Assembly (NCBI RefSeq): GCF_004365635.1
Contig: NZ_SOBH01000001.1
Location: forward strand, 620,001-684,000
Length of the DNA stretch: 64,000 nucleotides
Origin: Litoreibacter halocynthiae
GTDB lineage: Bacteria; Pseudomonadota; Alphaproteobacteria; Rhodobacterales; Rhodobacteraceae
Reading direction: 5' to 3'
This document shows, one piece after another, positions 34,249 through 43,095 of this stretch (positions are counted from its first letter, which is position 1; the number at the start of each line of letters is the position of its first letter). The notes under the pieces are model-generated. The model saw nothing but the letters and a program-made list of their open reading frames with translations. It had not been told where the DNA came from and ran no database searches. Position numbers and translations under genes: made by a program.

Positions 34249-35130
34249 ATGGAAAAGCGCGTCACCTTTAAAGGCTGGCTTCTGCCGATGTGCCTGCTGA
34301 TGCCGCAGATCATCATCACGGCGGTGTTTTTCTTCTACCCGGCGGGGCAGGCGATTTATCAGTCGTTGTTCATCCCTGATCCGTTCGGCCTGTCCATGCG
34401 GTGGGTTGGGCTGGGGAATTTCGAATACCTTTTGGGCGATCCCTACTACCGCGCGTCTTTCGTGACGACCGCCGTTTTCTCACTGTTGGTCACGGTAACG
34501 TCCATGGGCTTCGCGTTGTATCTGGCGGTGCTGGCGGACCGGCTGATCAAAGGCTCCGGCGTCTACCGCACGCTCCTGATATGGCCCTACGCCGTGGCCC
34601 CTGCCGTGGCGGGGGTGCTTTGGCTTTTCATGTTCAACACCCGCGTGGGCGTGGTGTCATGGTATCTGGGCCTCTTGGGCTATGACTGGAACCACGTGCT
34701 GAACGAGGCTGAGGCCATGGGCCTTGTCGTCGTCGCATCAAGCTGGGGTCGGGTAAGCTATAACTTCCTGTTCTTCCTTGCTGGGCTGCAAGCTATCCCG
34801 AAATCGGTGATCGAGGCCGCCGCCATCGACGGTGCGCGCTTCTGGACGCGGTTCCGCACCATCGTGTTTCCGCTTCTCAGCCCGACCACCTTCTTCCTGC
34901 TGGTGGTCAACATAGTCTACGCGTTCTTCGAAACCTTTGGGGTAATCCACACCATCACCTCCGGCGGGCCGCAGCAGGCGACGACCATTCTGGTCTATAA
35001 GGTCTTCTCGGACGGGTTCGTGAGTCAGGACCTTGGCTCCTCCGCTGCGCAATCGGTGATCTTGCTGGTGATCGTGGGGGCGCTGACCATCGTGCAGTTC
35101 AAGTTCATCGAACGAAGGGTGCATTACTGA
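34249..35130 (+). CDS. ugpA: UgpA, ABC transporter permease
   Basis: 293 residues, with about six membrane segments beginning near residues 10-32. The EAA loop is near [22 protein letters not shown] (about 193-214). It forms the inner-membrane channel with UgpE. Its TGA shares one base with the ATG of ugpE at 35130, so translation is coupled. Length and order (ugpB-A-E-C) match the E. coli system. Confidence 0.93.
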   Translation: MEKRVTFKGWLLPMCLLMPQIIITAVFFFYPAGQAIYQSLFIPDPFGLSMRWVGLGNFEYLLGDPYYRASFVTTAVFSLLVTVTSMGFALYLAVLADRLIKGSGVYRTLLIWPYAVAPAVAGVLWLFMFNTRVGVVSWYLGLLGYDWNHVLNEAEAMGLVVVASSWGRVSYNFLFFLAGLQAIPKSVIEAAAIDGARFWTRFRTIVFPLLSPTTFFLLVVNIVYAFFETFGVIHTITSGGPQQATTILVYKVFSDGFVSQDLGSSAAQSVILLVIVGALTIVQFKFIERRVHY

Positions 35131-35990
35131 TGGCGCGTATTCTGGACGAGGGCATGGTCGAGAAACGTGGCATCGGCCACTACTTCACCCATGTGGGGCT
35201 GATCATCGGGGTGCTGGTCATCTTCTTCCCGATCTGGCTGGCCTTTGTCGCGTCCACTGTGACCCAGTCGGATATCATCAGCCCGCCCATGCCGCTTTGG
35301 CCCGGTGACCAGTTCCTGACCAACTATTCCAAGGCGCTGACCTCCGGCATCAACGCGCCGGTGGCGCTGATGCTGATGAACTCGTTGATCATGGCCATGG
35401 GCATCGCGCTTGGAAAAATCCTGATCTCGCTGCTTTCGGCCTTCGCCATCGTGTATTTCAAATTCCCCGGTCGGCGACTGTTCTTCTGGCTGATTTTCCT
35501 GACGCTGATGCTGCCCGTAGAGGTGCGGATCGTGCCGACGTACGAGGTTGTCGCGGGCTTCGGGATGCTCAACAGCTATAGCGGCCTGATCTTCCCGCTG
35601 ATCGCGTCGGCCACGGCGACCTTCCTGTTCCGCCAGTTCTTCATGACCGTGCCGGACGAGTTGGCAGAGGCCGCCCGCGTCGATGGCGCGCGACCGATGC
35701 GGTTCTTCTGGGACATCCTGCTGCCGATGAGCCGCACCAACATCGCCGCGCTGTTCGTGATCCTGTTTATCTATGGCTGGAACCAATACCTGTGGCCGCT
35801 GCTGATCACCACGGACCCGTCGATGAACACGATCGTCATGGGCATCAAGCAAATGTTCCCCAGCGGCGACGATTATGCCGATTGGCCGGTGATCATGGCG
35901 ACCTCCATTCTGGCGATGCTGCCGCCGGTGATTGTGGTGGTCTCGATGCAGCGACTTTTCATACGCGGACTTGTGGATAGCGAGAAATAA
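35130..35990 (+). CDS. ugpE: UgpE, ABC transporter permease
   Basis: 286 residues of the MalG/UgpE type, with an N-terminal membrane segment near residues 18-40. The EAA loop is near LAEAARVDGARPMRFFWDILLP (about 179-200), and five further membrane segments follow the usual layout. It pairs with UgpA. The gene starts on the last base of ugpA and is followed directly by ugpC with no gap (35990/35991). Confidence 0.93.
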   Translation: MARILDEGMVEKRGIGHYFTHVGLIIGVLVIFFPIWLAFVASTVTQSDIISPPMPLWPGDQFLTNYSKALTSGINAPVALMLMNSLIMAMGIALGKILISLLSAFAIVYFKFPGRRLFFWLIFLTLMLPVEVRIVPTYEVVAGFGMLNSYSGLIFPLIASATATFLFRQFFMTVPDELAEAARVDGARPMRFFWDILLPMSRTNIAALFVILFIYGWNQYLWPLLITTDPSMNTIVMGIKQMFPSGDDYADWPVIMATSILAMLPPVIVVVSMQRLFIRGLVDSEK

Positions 35991-37004
35991 ATGGCAACGA
36001 TCAAGCTCGACAATATCAAGAAATCCTTCGGCAAGACCGATGTCATTCATGGCGTGGATATCGACATCGAGGATGGCGAATTCATCGTCATCGTCGGTCC
36101 TTCCGGCTGCGGCAAGTCCACGCTTCTGCGCATGGTCGCTGGGCTGGAATCCGTGACCTCTGGCGAGATCCTGATCGACGGAGCGCAGGTCAATGGGGTC
36201 GAGCCGATGGACCGCGACATTGCCATGGTGTTCCAGAACTACGCGCTCTACCCGCATATGTCGGTCGAGGAAAACATGGCCTACGGCCTGAAGATCGCCA
36301 AGACTCCGAAGGACGAGATCACCGAGCGGGTGGCCGAGGCCGCGCGGATGTTGCAACTGGAACCCTACCTGAAACGCAAGCCGCGCGAGTTGTCCGGCGG
36401 GCAGCGCCAGCGGGTTGCCATGGGGCGGGCGATTGTGCGCAAGCCCAAGGTGTTTTTGTTCGACGAGCCGTTGTCCAATCTAGACGCCAAGTTGCGCGTG
36501 CAGATGCGGCTTGAGATCAAGGAATTGCAATCGCGCCTTGGCATCACCGCGCTTTACGTGACCCACGATCAGGTGGAGGCGATGACACTGGCCGACCGCA
36601 TGGTGGTGATGAACGGTGGCGTGGCCGACCAGATCGGCGCGCCGCTAGAAGTGTACTCCAACCCGCAGACCGAGTTTGTGGCCGGTTTCATCGGCTCACC
36701 CGCCACGAACTTCATCGACGCGGCGTTGGTGCCGGACGCGCCAAAGGGGGCCTCCAAAATCGGCATACGGCCAGAACATGTGACCTTGCTGCCCTCGGGG
36801 CAAGGCAAGCTGGGCGGAAACGTGGTGTTCACCGAAGCGCTCGGGGCCGAGACCCTTGTTCACCTGCGTATGGATTCGGGAACCGAGACCTTCACGGTCA
36901 GGCAGGATGGTGCGATGCCTCTTCCGGTTGCGGGCGATCCGGTCGGCGTGGATTGGGGCGCTGACGACGAGATGGCGTTCAATGACAAAGGTCGCCGCGT
37001 GTAG
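35991..37004 (+). CDS. ugpC: UgpC, ABC transporter ATP-binding protein
   Basis: 337 residues. Walker [10 protein letters not shown] near residues 36-44, Q-loop FQNYALYPH near 81-89, signature [14 protein letters not shown] near 134-147, Walker [15 protein letters not shown] near 154-167 and switch His in VTHDQVEA. The C-terminal regulatory TOBE-type domain (about 240-337) is somewhat short compared with E. coli UgpC (356). It energises the Ugp importer. The stop is one base from the stop of the convergent DeoR gene, with no terminator between. Confidence 0.93.
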   Translation: MATIKLDNIKKSFGKTDVIHGVDIDIEDGEFIVIVGPSGCGKSTLLRMVAGLESVTSGEILIDGAQVNGVEPMDRDIAMVFQNYALYPHMSVEENMAYGLKIAKTPKDEITERVAEAARMLQLEPYLKRKPRELSGGQRQRVAMGRAIVRKPKVFLFDEPLSNLDAKLRVQMRLEIKELQSRLGITALYVTHDQVEAMTLADRMVVMNGGVADQIGAPLEVYSNPQTEFVAGFIGSPATNFIDAALVPDAPKGASKIGIRPEHVTLLPSGQGKLGGNVVFTEALGAETLVHLRMDSGTETFTVRQDGAMPLPVAGDPVGVDWGADDEMAFNDKGRRV

Positions 37005-37005
37005 C

Positions 37006-37770
37006 CTATTGGCCTGCCGCAACAACCAGCTGCGTTGGGTCAATCAAATCCGAGAACGCCGCTCCCGGAGATTGGTCGACAACAACCACATCATCCGCGC
37101 GCAGTTCCGGCATGCGTAGTGAGGGCAGAGAGCCGCTTGCCGAGAACTTCGTCGCATCAACGGCCATAACTGTTCGTGCAGAGATATCTATCATCGCGCG
37201 TGCGATGTCGATTTCACATTGATCGAAGGCCAGAAACCCGCGTGTCGGGTGAACCGAGGAGGCCGAGAGAATTGCATGCTCGACCGTGAGACTTGCGATA
37301 ACGTCAAAGGCCGCACGGTCAAACGCTGCGCCGTCATGGTTTCTTAACTGGGTGCCAGCCATGAACACGCGGTTTCCCTCGATCATCGACAAGGTGCTGG
37401 CGATATAGGCCGAGTTGGTCACAATTGTCAGGTTTTTCCGCCGCCGCAAAGCCTGAGCAACATACCCTGACGTGGAGCCGGTATCTATGGCCAGTGACGA
37501 CCCGTCCTGCACCAGATCGGCAACGCAATTGGCAATCGCAACCTTTGCCGCGCGGTTCTTGTTCATCCGCGCAAGGAACGGCGGGTCCATAACTTCCTGC
37601 GTACTGATGAGCGCGCCATGGACTTTTCGAACCACGCCGCGCTCTTCCATCGGCTTCACAATCCGCCGGATCGTCTGGTCAGAGACATCCAATGTCTGAG
37701 CCAGCTCAACCACGGTGATGGTTCCCCGCAGGTTTACGAGGGACAGGATTTCTTGCTCGTGCTTTGACAT
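37006..37770 (-). CDS. DeoR/GlpR-family transcriptional regulator 1
   Basis: 254 residues. An N-terminal winged helix-turn-helix (about 6-58; ITVVELAQTLDVSDQTIRR) precedes a DeoRC sugar-phosphate-binding domain (about 75-235) with the family motif DTGSTSGYVA and TNSAYIA. Such proteins usually repress nearby catabolic genes until a phosphorylated intermediate binds. It is divergent from the FAD/GcvT dehydrogenase gene (148 bases between starts) and convergent with ugpC. It may control the dehydrogenase-kinase pair and perhaps ugp. Confidence 0.9.
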   Translation of the reverse strand: MSKHEQEILSLVNLRGTITVVELAQTLDVSDQTIRRIVKPMEERGVVRKVHGALISTQEVMDPPFLARMNKNRAAKVAIANCVADLVQDGSSLAIDTGSTSGYVAQALRRRKNLTIVTNSAYIASTLSMIEGNRVFMAGTQLRNHDGAAFDRAAFDVIASLTVEHAILSASSVHPTRGFLAFDQCEIDIARAMIDISARTVMAVDATKFSASGSLPSLRMPELRADDVVVVDQSPGAAFSDLIDPTQLVVAAGQ

Positions 37771-37843
37771 TGGGCGCCCGTGTTAAGATTTCAGCTAAAA
37801 TATGGGATGCGAAATCGTGCCTCAAGGCTGAAATTCAACAAAA

Positions 37844-37906
37844 AGCAAAAAATATGTTGCTAAATGTTGCTTTGAGTGGAAGCCTCATAGGAGGGGAAAT
37901 TAGCAA
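37844..37906. promoter_or_regulatory. Candidate operator for DeoR regulator 1 (AGCAA/TTGCT half-sites)
   Basis: In the gap between the DeoR gene and the dehydrogenase the words AGCAA (37844), TTGCT (37857 and 37867, 10 bp apart) and AGCAA (37902) recur in a run of A/T-rich DNA. ATGTTGCT itself is repeated exactly at 37854 and 37864. Such short repeats in a divergent promoter suit a DeoR-family operator. Weaker than the two arrays at the other DeoR genes. Confidence 0.35.
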
Positions 37907-37918
37907 AACAGGCGTGTC

Positions 37919-40342
37919 ATGGCGGTACATTCAGCGAAGCATCTGATCATTGGTGGCGGCATCATCGGCTGCTCGATTGCGTATCATTTGGCAAAGTCCT
38001 GCGAGAAAGACGTGGTTCTTCTAGAGAAGGCGTCGCTGACTGAAGGGGCGACATGGCATGCCGCTGGACTGGTCGGACAGCTACGTTCGTCACGCAATAC
38101 AACAAGGATGCTAAAACGCTCCGTCGCGATGTATGACCAGCTGGAAGCCGAGACGGGGATGGCGTTTGACTGGAAGAAAGTCGGCAGCCTTCGTCTTGCT
38201 GCAACGAAAGAGCGGATGCTGGAAGCCAAGCGCTTGACGACAATGGCCCGCAGCTTCGATCTCGAAATGGAGATGATTTCGCCCGACGAGGCGAAAGCGC
38301 TGTTCCCTTATATTGACGCGACAGGTTTGGAGGGCGCTGCGTTTATCCCGTCCGACGGGCATGTTGACCCGGCCAGCCTGTGCCAAGCCATCGCGAGCGG
38401 GGCGCGGATGCATGGGGTGAAAATCCTGCAAGGTGTGAAAGTTACCGATTTTAAGATCGTAGACGACCGCATTACAAAAGTGATGACCACCGAAGGCGAC
38501 TACGAGGCGGAAACGGTCGTTCTGGCCGCGGGTATGTGGAGCCGCGAGCTGGCGGCGAAGCTCGGCGTGATCGTCCCGGCCTGCGCGGTGGAGCACCAGT
38601 ATATTGTCACCGAGCCTTTGCCCGATCCCGAGCTGGTGAAAGGCTTGCCGACACTGCGCGACCCGGAGCGGTTGGTTTACTACAAGCCCGATGCCGGTGG
38701 GCGATTGGTCATCGGCGGCTACGAAGACGACACCTTGCCGTTCGGCGACAAGGGCATTCCCGGAGAATTCATCCGCCAGCTTTTACCCGACAACCTGGAC
38801 CGCTTTGCACCATTGGCCGAAATGGCGGGGCAGGTGACGCCGGTCGTCAACGAGGTGGGCATCCGCCAAGTCATCAACGGACCGATCCCGTATTCCGCAG
38901 ACGGTGACTTTGTCATGGGTTGGGCCCCGAACCTGAAAAACCTGATGCTGTCGACGGGGTTCCTTTACGGGATTGCGGCGGGTGGTGGTGCGGGCGAGAT
39001 GATCGCGGAATGGATCCTCGACGGTAGCCCCAGCCTTGATCTTTGGCCGCTGGATGTGCGCCGCTTCAGCCCGCATCACGCCACCAAGGCATTCATGTAT
39101 CCCCGCGCCGTCGAACACTACGCCCATCACTACAAGATGCGCTATCCGGGACAGGAAGCGGAAACGGCGCGTAACCTGCGACTAAGTCCACTTCATGAGC
39201 GGCTGCAGCAACGCGGCGCAATCTTTGGTTCTAAAAACGGCTGGGAGCGTCCGCTCTGGTTTGCACCGGACGGGGTCGATCCGGTTGACCAACTGGCGTT
39301 TATCAATCCGGGCTGGAAGCAATATGCGGCGCAAGAGCATCAGGCGGTCCGCGAAGGCGTTGCTCTTATAGATCAGTCCAGTTTCTCCAAGTTCGAGTTG
39401 ATCGGTGCAGGCGCCTTGCCAGCTTTGCAACGCATCGCTGTGTCCAACATGGATAAGCCGGTGGGCGCTGTCATCTACACGCAGCTGTGCAACAAGAAGG
39501 GTGGAATTGAAGCCGACGTGACGATCACGCGCACGGCGCACGACCGGTTCTATATCGTGACCGGATCAGGCTTCGGCGTGCATGACAGCGACTGGATCAG
39601 GCGCGCTTTGCTTACCGATGGGTCGGCTCATCTGATCGACGTGACCTCGGCCCGTGCCGTCGTAAATATATGCGGCCCCAAGGCCCGTGATGTGCTGCAA
39701 AGCGTGTCCGAACAGGACGTGTCGAACGGTGCGTTTCCCTTCGGCACGGCGCAGCAAATCGTCGTCGGGGCTGCCACAGTTCTGGCAGCACGAATTGGAT
39801 ATGTCGGAGAGCTGGGCTGGGAATTGCACATCCCCACCGAGTTTGCGCGGCATGTCTACGATACATTAAAGCAAGCAGGGCAGGCGCATGGCATTCGCGA
39901 TGTTGGCTATCGCGCCATTGAAAGCTTGCGCTTGGAGAAAGGCTATCTTTATTGGAGCGCCGACATCACTCCAGATTATACACCAATCGAGGCAGGGCTG
40001 GGCTTTCGGGTGCATCTGAAAACCAAATCCGACTTTATAGGGCGCGCGGTGCTTGAACACCAAAAGGCCAACGGAACTGACAAGCACCTTTGTACATTTG
40101 TTTGCGACAGCCAACTGCCCACCACGGGTGGTGAAACCATCGTAAAAGACGGCAGAACCGTATCCGTCGCGACAAGTGCCGGGTTCGGGTATAGCGTGGG
40201 TAAGACGATCATCTTTGGCTACCTGCCGTCTGATCTGTCAGAAGAGCGCGATTTTGAGTTGGAAGTGTTTGGAGAACGACACAAAATCACGCGCGTATTC
40301 GGGCCACAGTATGACCCGCAGAATACGCGGCTGAAGGCCTGA
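37919..40342 (+). CDS. FAD/GcvT-domain dehydrogenase, dimethylglycine/sarcosine dehydrogenase family (copy 1)
   Basis: 807 residues. The N-terminal DAO-type FAD domain has IGGGIIGCS near residues 11-19 and TWHAAGL near 45-51; H47 matches the histidine that binds FAD covalently in dimethylglycine dehydrogenase. The C-terminal GcvT-like folate domain (about 430-807; YVGELGWELHIP, AIESLRLEKGY) takes the methyl group to tetrahydrofolate. It demethylates an N-methyl amine; the exact substrate is not readable. It is 33% of a paralogous set with the gene at 48072 in module layout, each next to a kinase-like gene. The strong AGGAGGGG lies 25 bases before the ATG, which is unusually far. Confidence 0.88.
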   Translation: MAVHSAKHLIIGGGIIGCSIAYHLAKSCEKDVVLLEKASLTEGATWHAAGLVGQLRSSRNTTRMLKRSVAMYDQLEAETGMAFDWKKVGSLRLAATKERMLEAKRLTTMARSFDLEMEMISPDEAKALFPYIDATGLEGAAFIPSDGHVDPASLCQAIASGARMHGVKILQGVKVTDFKIVDDRITKVMTTEGDYEAETVVLAAGMWSRELAAKLGVIVPACAVEHQYIVTEPLPDPELVKGLPTLRDPERLVYYKPDAGGRLVIGGYEDDTLPFGDKGIPGEFIRQLLPDNLDRFAPLAEMAGQVTPVVNEVGIRQVINGPIPYSADGDFVMGWAPNLKNLMLSTGFLYGIAAGGGAGEMIAEWILDGSPSLDLWPLDVRRFSPHHATKAFMYPRAVEHYAHHYKMRYPGQEAETARNLRLSPLHERLQQRGAIFGSKNGWERPLWFAPDGVDPVDQLAFINPGWKQYAAQEHQAVREGVALIDQSSFSKFELIGAGALPALQRIAVSNMDKPVGAVIYTQLCNKKGGIEADVTITRTAHDRFYIVTGSGFGVHDSDWIRRALLTDGSAHLIDVTSARAVVNICGPKARDVLQSVSEQDVSNGAFPFGTAQQIVVGAATVLAARIGYVGELGWELHIPTEFARHVYDTLKQAGQAHGIRDVGYRAIESLRLEKGYLYWSADITPDYTPIEAGLGFRVHLKTKSDFIGRAVLEHQKANGTDKHLCTFVCDSQLPTTGGETIVKDGRTVSVATSAGFGYSVGKTIIFGYLPSDLSEERDFELEVFGERHKITRVFGPQYDPQNTRLKA

Positions 40343-40358
40343 ATAGGGGGATCAAGAC

Positions 40359-41288
40359 ATGACAGACGAAAACGAAACCCGAATTCTTGAGGTGCTGCGG
40401 AAGGTCGACGGCTTTGCCGGTATTGATGCCGCGGATGTAGACATCCAACGCATGGGCGGATTGACCAATCTTGTCTATCGCGTCGAGACTGCGGGTCGTA
40501 GCGTGGTGGTACGCATTCCCGGGCAAGGGACCGAGGACTACATCGACCGCAAGGTCGAGATTCACAACACGCGTGTGGCCCATCAGGCCGGTGTTGCACC
40601 TGCGGTTCTATGGGCTGACAGCGCAAGTGGTGTCATGGTCAATGAGTGCATCGAAGACATTGTAACCATGACCCCCGATCTGTTTCAAAGTCGTGCGGGG
40701 GCTCCCGCAAGGGCAGGGGTAGCGTTGCGCCAGCTACATCACGCACCGAGTGCCTTCCAATTCCGTTTTGAATTGTTCGCCATGATTGACGAGTATCTGG
40801 ACGTGCTGTCCCAAAAGGACACAAACCTGCCGGACGGTTATCACACCGTTGTGGCCGAAGCGCAGCCGATCAAGCAGTTGCTTTCGGACAAACCGGGGAA
40901 ATTGGTGCCGAGCCATTGCGACCCGCTTTGTGAGAATTTTTTGGATGACGGCGACAGAATGTGGATCGTTGATTTCGAGTATTCGGGCATGAATGACGCC
41001 CTGTGGGATTTGGGCGATTTGTCGGTTGAGGCGGGTTTGACTGCCTCCCAAGACGTTGAAATGTTGACTGCCTATTTCGGCGCGCCGCCAACCGCCGCGC
41101 AAATGGGGCGAATGGTGATCTACAAAGCGATGTGTGATCTGCTCTGGACGCTTTGGGGGCTGATCCAACATGCGGATGGCAATCCGGCAGAGGACTTCTG
41201 GGCCTATTCGGTCGGGCGGTTCGAGCGGTGCAAGGCGTTGATGACCTCGCCCGAATTTTCAGGCCACTTGAGCGCTGTTCGCGGCTAG
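40359..41288 (+). CDS. APH/choline-kinase-like phosphotransferase (copy 1)
   Basis: 309 residues of the aminoglycoside phosphotransferase / choline-ethanolamine kinase fold. N-lobe with MGGLTNLVYRVETAGRSVVVRIPG near residues 32-55; catalytic loop SHCDPLCENFLDDGD near 186-200 (the usual HxDxxxxN read as HCDPLCEN); metal-binding Asp in WIVDFEYSGMND near 203-214. The FEY/S and downstream sequence resemble LicA-type choline kinases. It follows the dehydrogenase by 16 bases in one operon, with ribosome site GGGGGATCAAG. It probably phosphorylates choline, ethanolamine or a related amino alcohol. Its stop overlaps the convergent phosphatase gene by four bases. Confidence 0.83.
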   Translation: MTDENETRILEVLRKVDGFAGIDAADVDIQRMGGLTNLVYRVETAGRSVVVRIPGQGTEDYIDRKVEIHNTRVAHQAGVAPAVLWADSASGVMVNECIEDIVTMTPDLFQSRAGAPARAGVALRQLHHAPSAFQFRFELFAMIDEYLDVLSQKDTNLPDGYHTVVAEAQPIKQLLSDKPGKLVPSHCDPLCENFLDDGDRMWIVDFEYSGMNDALWDLGDLSVEAGLTASQDVEMLTAYFGAPPTAAQMGRMVIYKAMCDLLWTLWGLIQHADGNPAEDFWAYSVGRFERCKALMTSPEFSGHLSAVRG

Positions 41289-42064
41289 TCCGCGTTGAGC
41301 AGCGTCAACAACTCGGCGTGTAGCTCAGGCGTCGCTGCCGAAACGACGCGACCGTCAGAGTTGAAGTCCAAGGTTGCCCCTTGCCAGTCGGTGATCACGC
41401 CACCGGCTTCTTCGATGATCGGAACCATGGCGAGGTAGTCATATGGCTTCAGGTTGTAGTCGACCACGGCATCAATTTGCCCTGACGCGACCAATGCGTG
41501 GGGCTGGCAGTCGTAAGACAGGCGCCGCAGCTTGCCTGCTTTGGTGAGGCGCTCGAAAACATCCGGCTCGTTGGCGTAGATATTCTCGCCCTCGTTGATG
41601 AACAGCATCGCGTCGCGCAGCTTGGTCTGGCCGGAGGTTTGCATGGCGACCCCGTTCCGCGTCGCCCCCATGCCCTTGGCTGCTGAAAACACTTGGCTCA
41701 ATGCGGGAAGGCGGCAGACGCCCAGGACAGGGCTGCCATCCTGAACCATAGCCAACAACATCCCGAACAATGGAACACCCGCGATGAAGGATCTGGTCCC
41801 GTCGATTGGGTCGATCACCCAGATGATCTTGCTGTCCAGCCGCAGGTTGTCGAACTCCTCGCCGAAAATCCCGTCCTCGGGAAATGCGGCCTCGAGTTGG
41901 CGCCGAATATACTGCTCGGTTTCCTGATCCGCGATTGTAACGGGGCTGGCATCGTCTTTGGTGTGGATACGCAAAGCACCTTCGAAATGCGCGAGTGAGA
42001 TGCGGCCGGCGTCCTCGGTGATGCCGAGCACCGTTTCAAGGCGCGTATCAAGAGTATCGGGCAT
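41285..42064 (-). CDS. Inositol-monophosphatase-family phosphatase (HisN-like)
   Basis: 259 residues. Metal-binding motifs GEEF near residues 67-70, WVIDPIDGTRSFI near 82-94 and a C-terminal PYDYLAMVPIIEEAGG near 204-219 are all present. Length and the RSF following DGT suit the histidinol-phosphatase (HisN) subgroup, but this family also acts on inositol and other phosphates. It is 24 bases downstream of DeoR regulator 2 on the same strand, so the pair forms an operon opposite the betaine transporter. In this setting removal of a phosphate made by the nearby kinases is as likely as a role in histidine synthesis. Confidence 0.82.
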   Translation of the reverse strand: MPDTLDTRLETVLGITEDAGRISLAHFEGALRIHTKDDASPVTIADQETEQYIRRQLEAAFPEDGIFGEEFDNLRLDSKIIWVIDPIDGTRSFIAGVPLFGMLLAMVQDGSPVLGVCRLPALSQVFSAAKGMGATRNGVAMQTSGQTKLRDAMLFINEGENIYANEPDVFERLTKAGKLRRLSYDCQPHALVASGQIDAVVDYNLKPYDYLAMVPIIEEAGGVITDWQGATLDFNSDGRVVSAATPELHAELLTLLNAD

Positions 42065-42088
42065 GTAGGTGCGTCCTTTGTTTATGTT

Positions 42089-42895
42089 CTAGCCAACGAC
42101 GACGATTTCAGTAGACCAACCGCGCGCTGCATTTGTGATGTCGGGCGGTGGTGCGGCATCGGTAATCAACAACTCTACATCGGACGCGGGTCCGATCGAG
42201 ATGGGCGCCGTGCGCCCGAACTTGGAACTATCGGCCGCAATGATCCGCGTTTGAGCGCGCTCGATGATCGCGCGGGAATAATATGCTTCTTCAAGGTCGA
42301 ACAGCATGAACCCGTTGGTCGCGTTGATCGCCGCCGTCGAAAGGACAGCAAAGTCCATATGGAATGGACGGATGAACTCAATGGCCTGCGCCCCGAAAAT
42401 GCCGCCGTCATGGGCGCGTAGTTCCCCACCTGGCATGAAAACCCGGTTGTTGTTATGCGCGGCCAATGTATGGGCAACCGCCGCAGAATTGGTGACGACC
42501 AGCAGTTCCTTGTGGGTGCGCAAGGCCTTTGCGATGAATGCAGTCGTTGAACCGATATCGAGAAATAGCGAGCTGCCGTCGCTGATTAAACCCGCGATAT
42601 GGGCTGCAATGCGTTGCTTTGGGACGGGGTTTTCGTCCATGCGCTGTGCAAAGCTCAACTCGCTGGAGCTTTGCTGGAGATAGACCCCTCCGTGCACCCG
42701 CTTCACCAACCCTCCTTCCGAGAGGGGCTTGAGATTCCGGCGCACCGTTTCTTCGGAAACATCCAGCGCAGTCGCAATGGATTGAATCCGCATGTTGCCG
42801 CCCGCCACCGTGATCAGGTCCAAAATCTCCTTCGCACGGTGCGAAATCTGCGCATCTTGGCTGGTTTTGGCATGGGATGAGGTGGGCGCATTCAT
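42089..42895 (-). CDS. DeoR/GlpR-family transcriptional regulator 2
   Basis: 268 residues. Winged helix-turn-helix near residues 21-75 (IQSIATALDVSEETVRRNL, then VKRVHGGV), effector domain about 95-250 with DIGSTTAFIA and TNSAAVA. I start at ATG 42895 since residues further upstream are not conserved and are coded by the operator-rich gap. It is divergent from proX with 200 bases between them that hold a clear CCACA array. It heads an operon with the phosphatase gene and probably represses the betaine transporter-kinase-dehydrogenase operon. Confidence 0.9.
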   Translation of the reverse strand: MNAPTSSHAKTSQDAQISHRAKEILDLITVAGGNMRIQSIATALDVSEETVRRNLKPLSEGGLVKRVHGGVYLQQSSSELSFAQRMDENPVPKQRIAAHIAGLISDGSSLFLDIGSTTAFIAKALRTHKELLVVTNSAAVAHTLAAHNNNRVFMPGGELRAHDGGIFGAQAIEFIRPFHMDFAVLSTAAINATNGFMLFDLEEAYYSRAIIERAQTRIIAADSSKFGRTAPISIGPASDVELLITDAAPPPDITNAARGWSTEIVVVG

Positions 42896-42935
42896 AAGCG
42901 GGTCTTTCAGGAATCGTAGAATATTTATACAGAAA

Positions 42936-43002
42936 GCCACAAATTACACGGTTCAGCCACAATAAAAACCACACAAATGTGGTTTTACTATTGATATGTG
43001 GC
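42936..43002. promoter_or_regulatory. Operator array for DeoR regulator 2 (CCACA/TGTGG half-sites)
   Basis: CCACA-type half-sites occur at 42936 (GCCACA), 42956 (GCCACA) and 42968 (ACCACA), and in reverse at 42978 (TGTGGT) and 42997 (TGTGGC). The centre is a perfect inverted repeat with 9-bp arms AAAACCACA (42965-42973) and TGTGGTTTT (42978-42986) and a 4-nt spacer. The outer sites repeat at 19-20 bp, two helical turns. The array lies between deoR 2 and proX and is probably their shared operator. Confidence 0.6.
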
Positions 43003-43095
43003 GCTGAGTGTTGAAACTTCGATGTTAAGAACAAACCGAATCCAGCGTTCTTGGGGGGCTCTGGGTCTGTAACTCGAACAAGACAGGGGAATTCT

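Noticed and set aside
35124-36356. 410-codon open frame antisense to ugpE and ugpC
   Set aside because: Rich in His, Asp, Gln and Arg without domains, opposite two clear genes; a mirror frame produced by codon bias.
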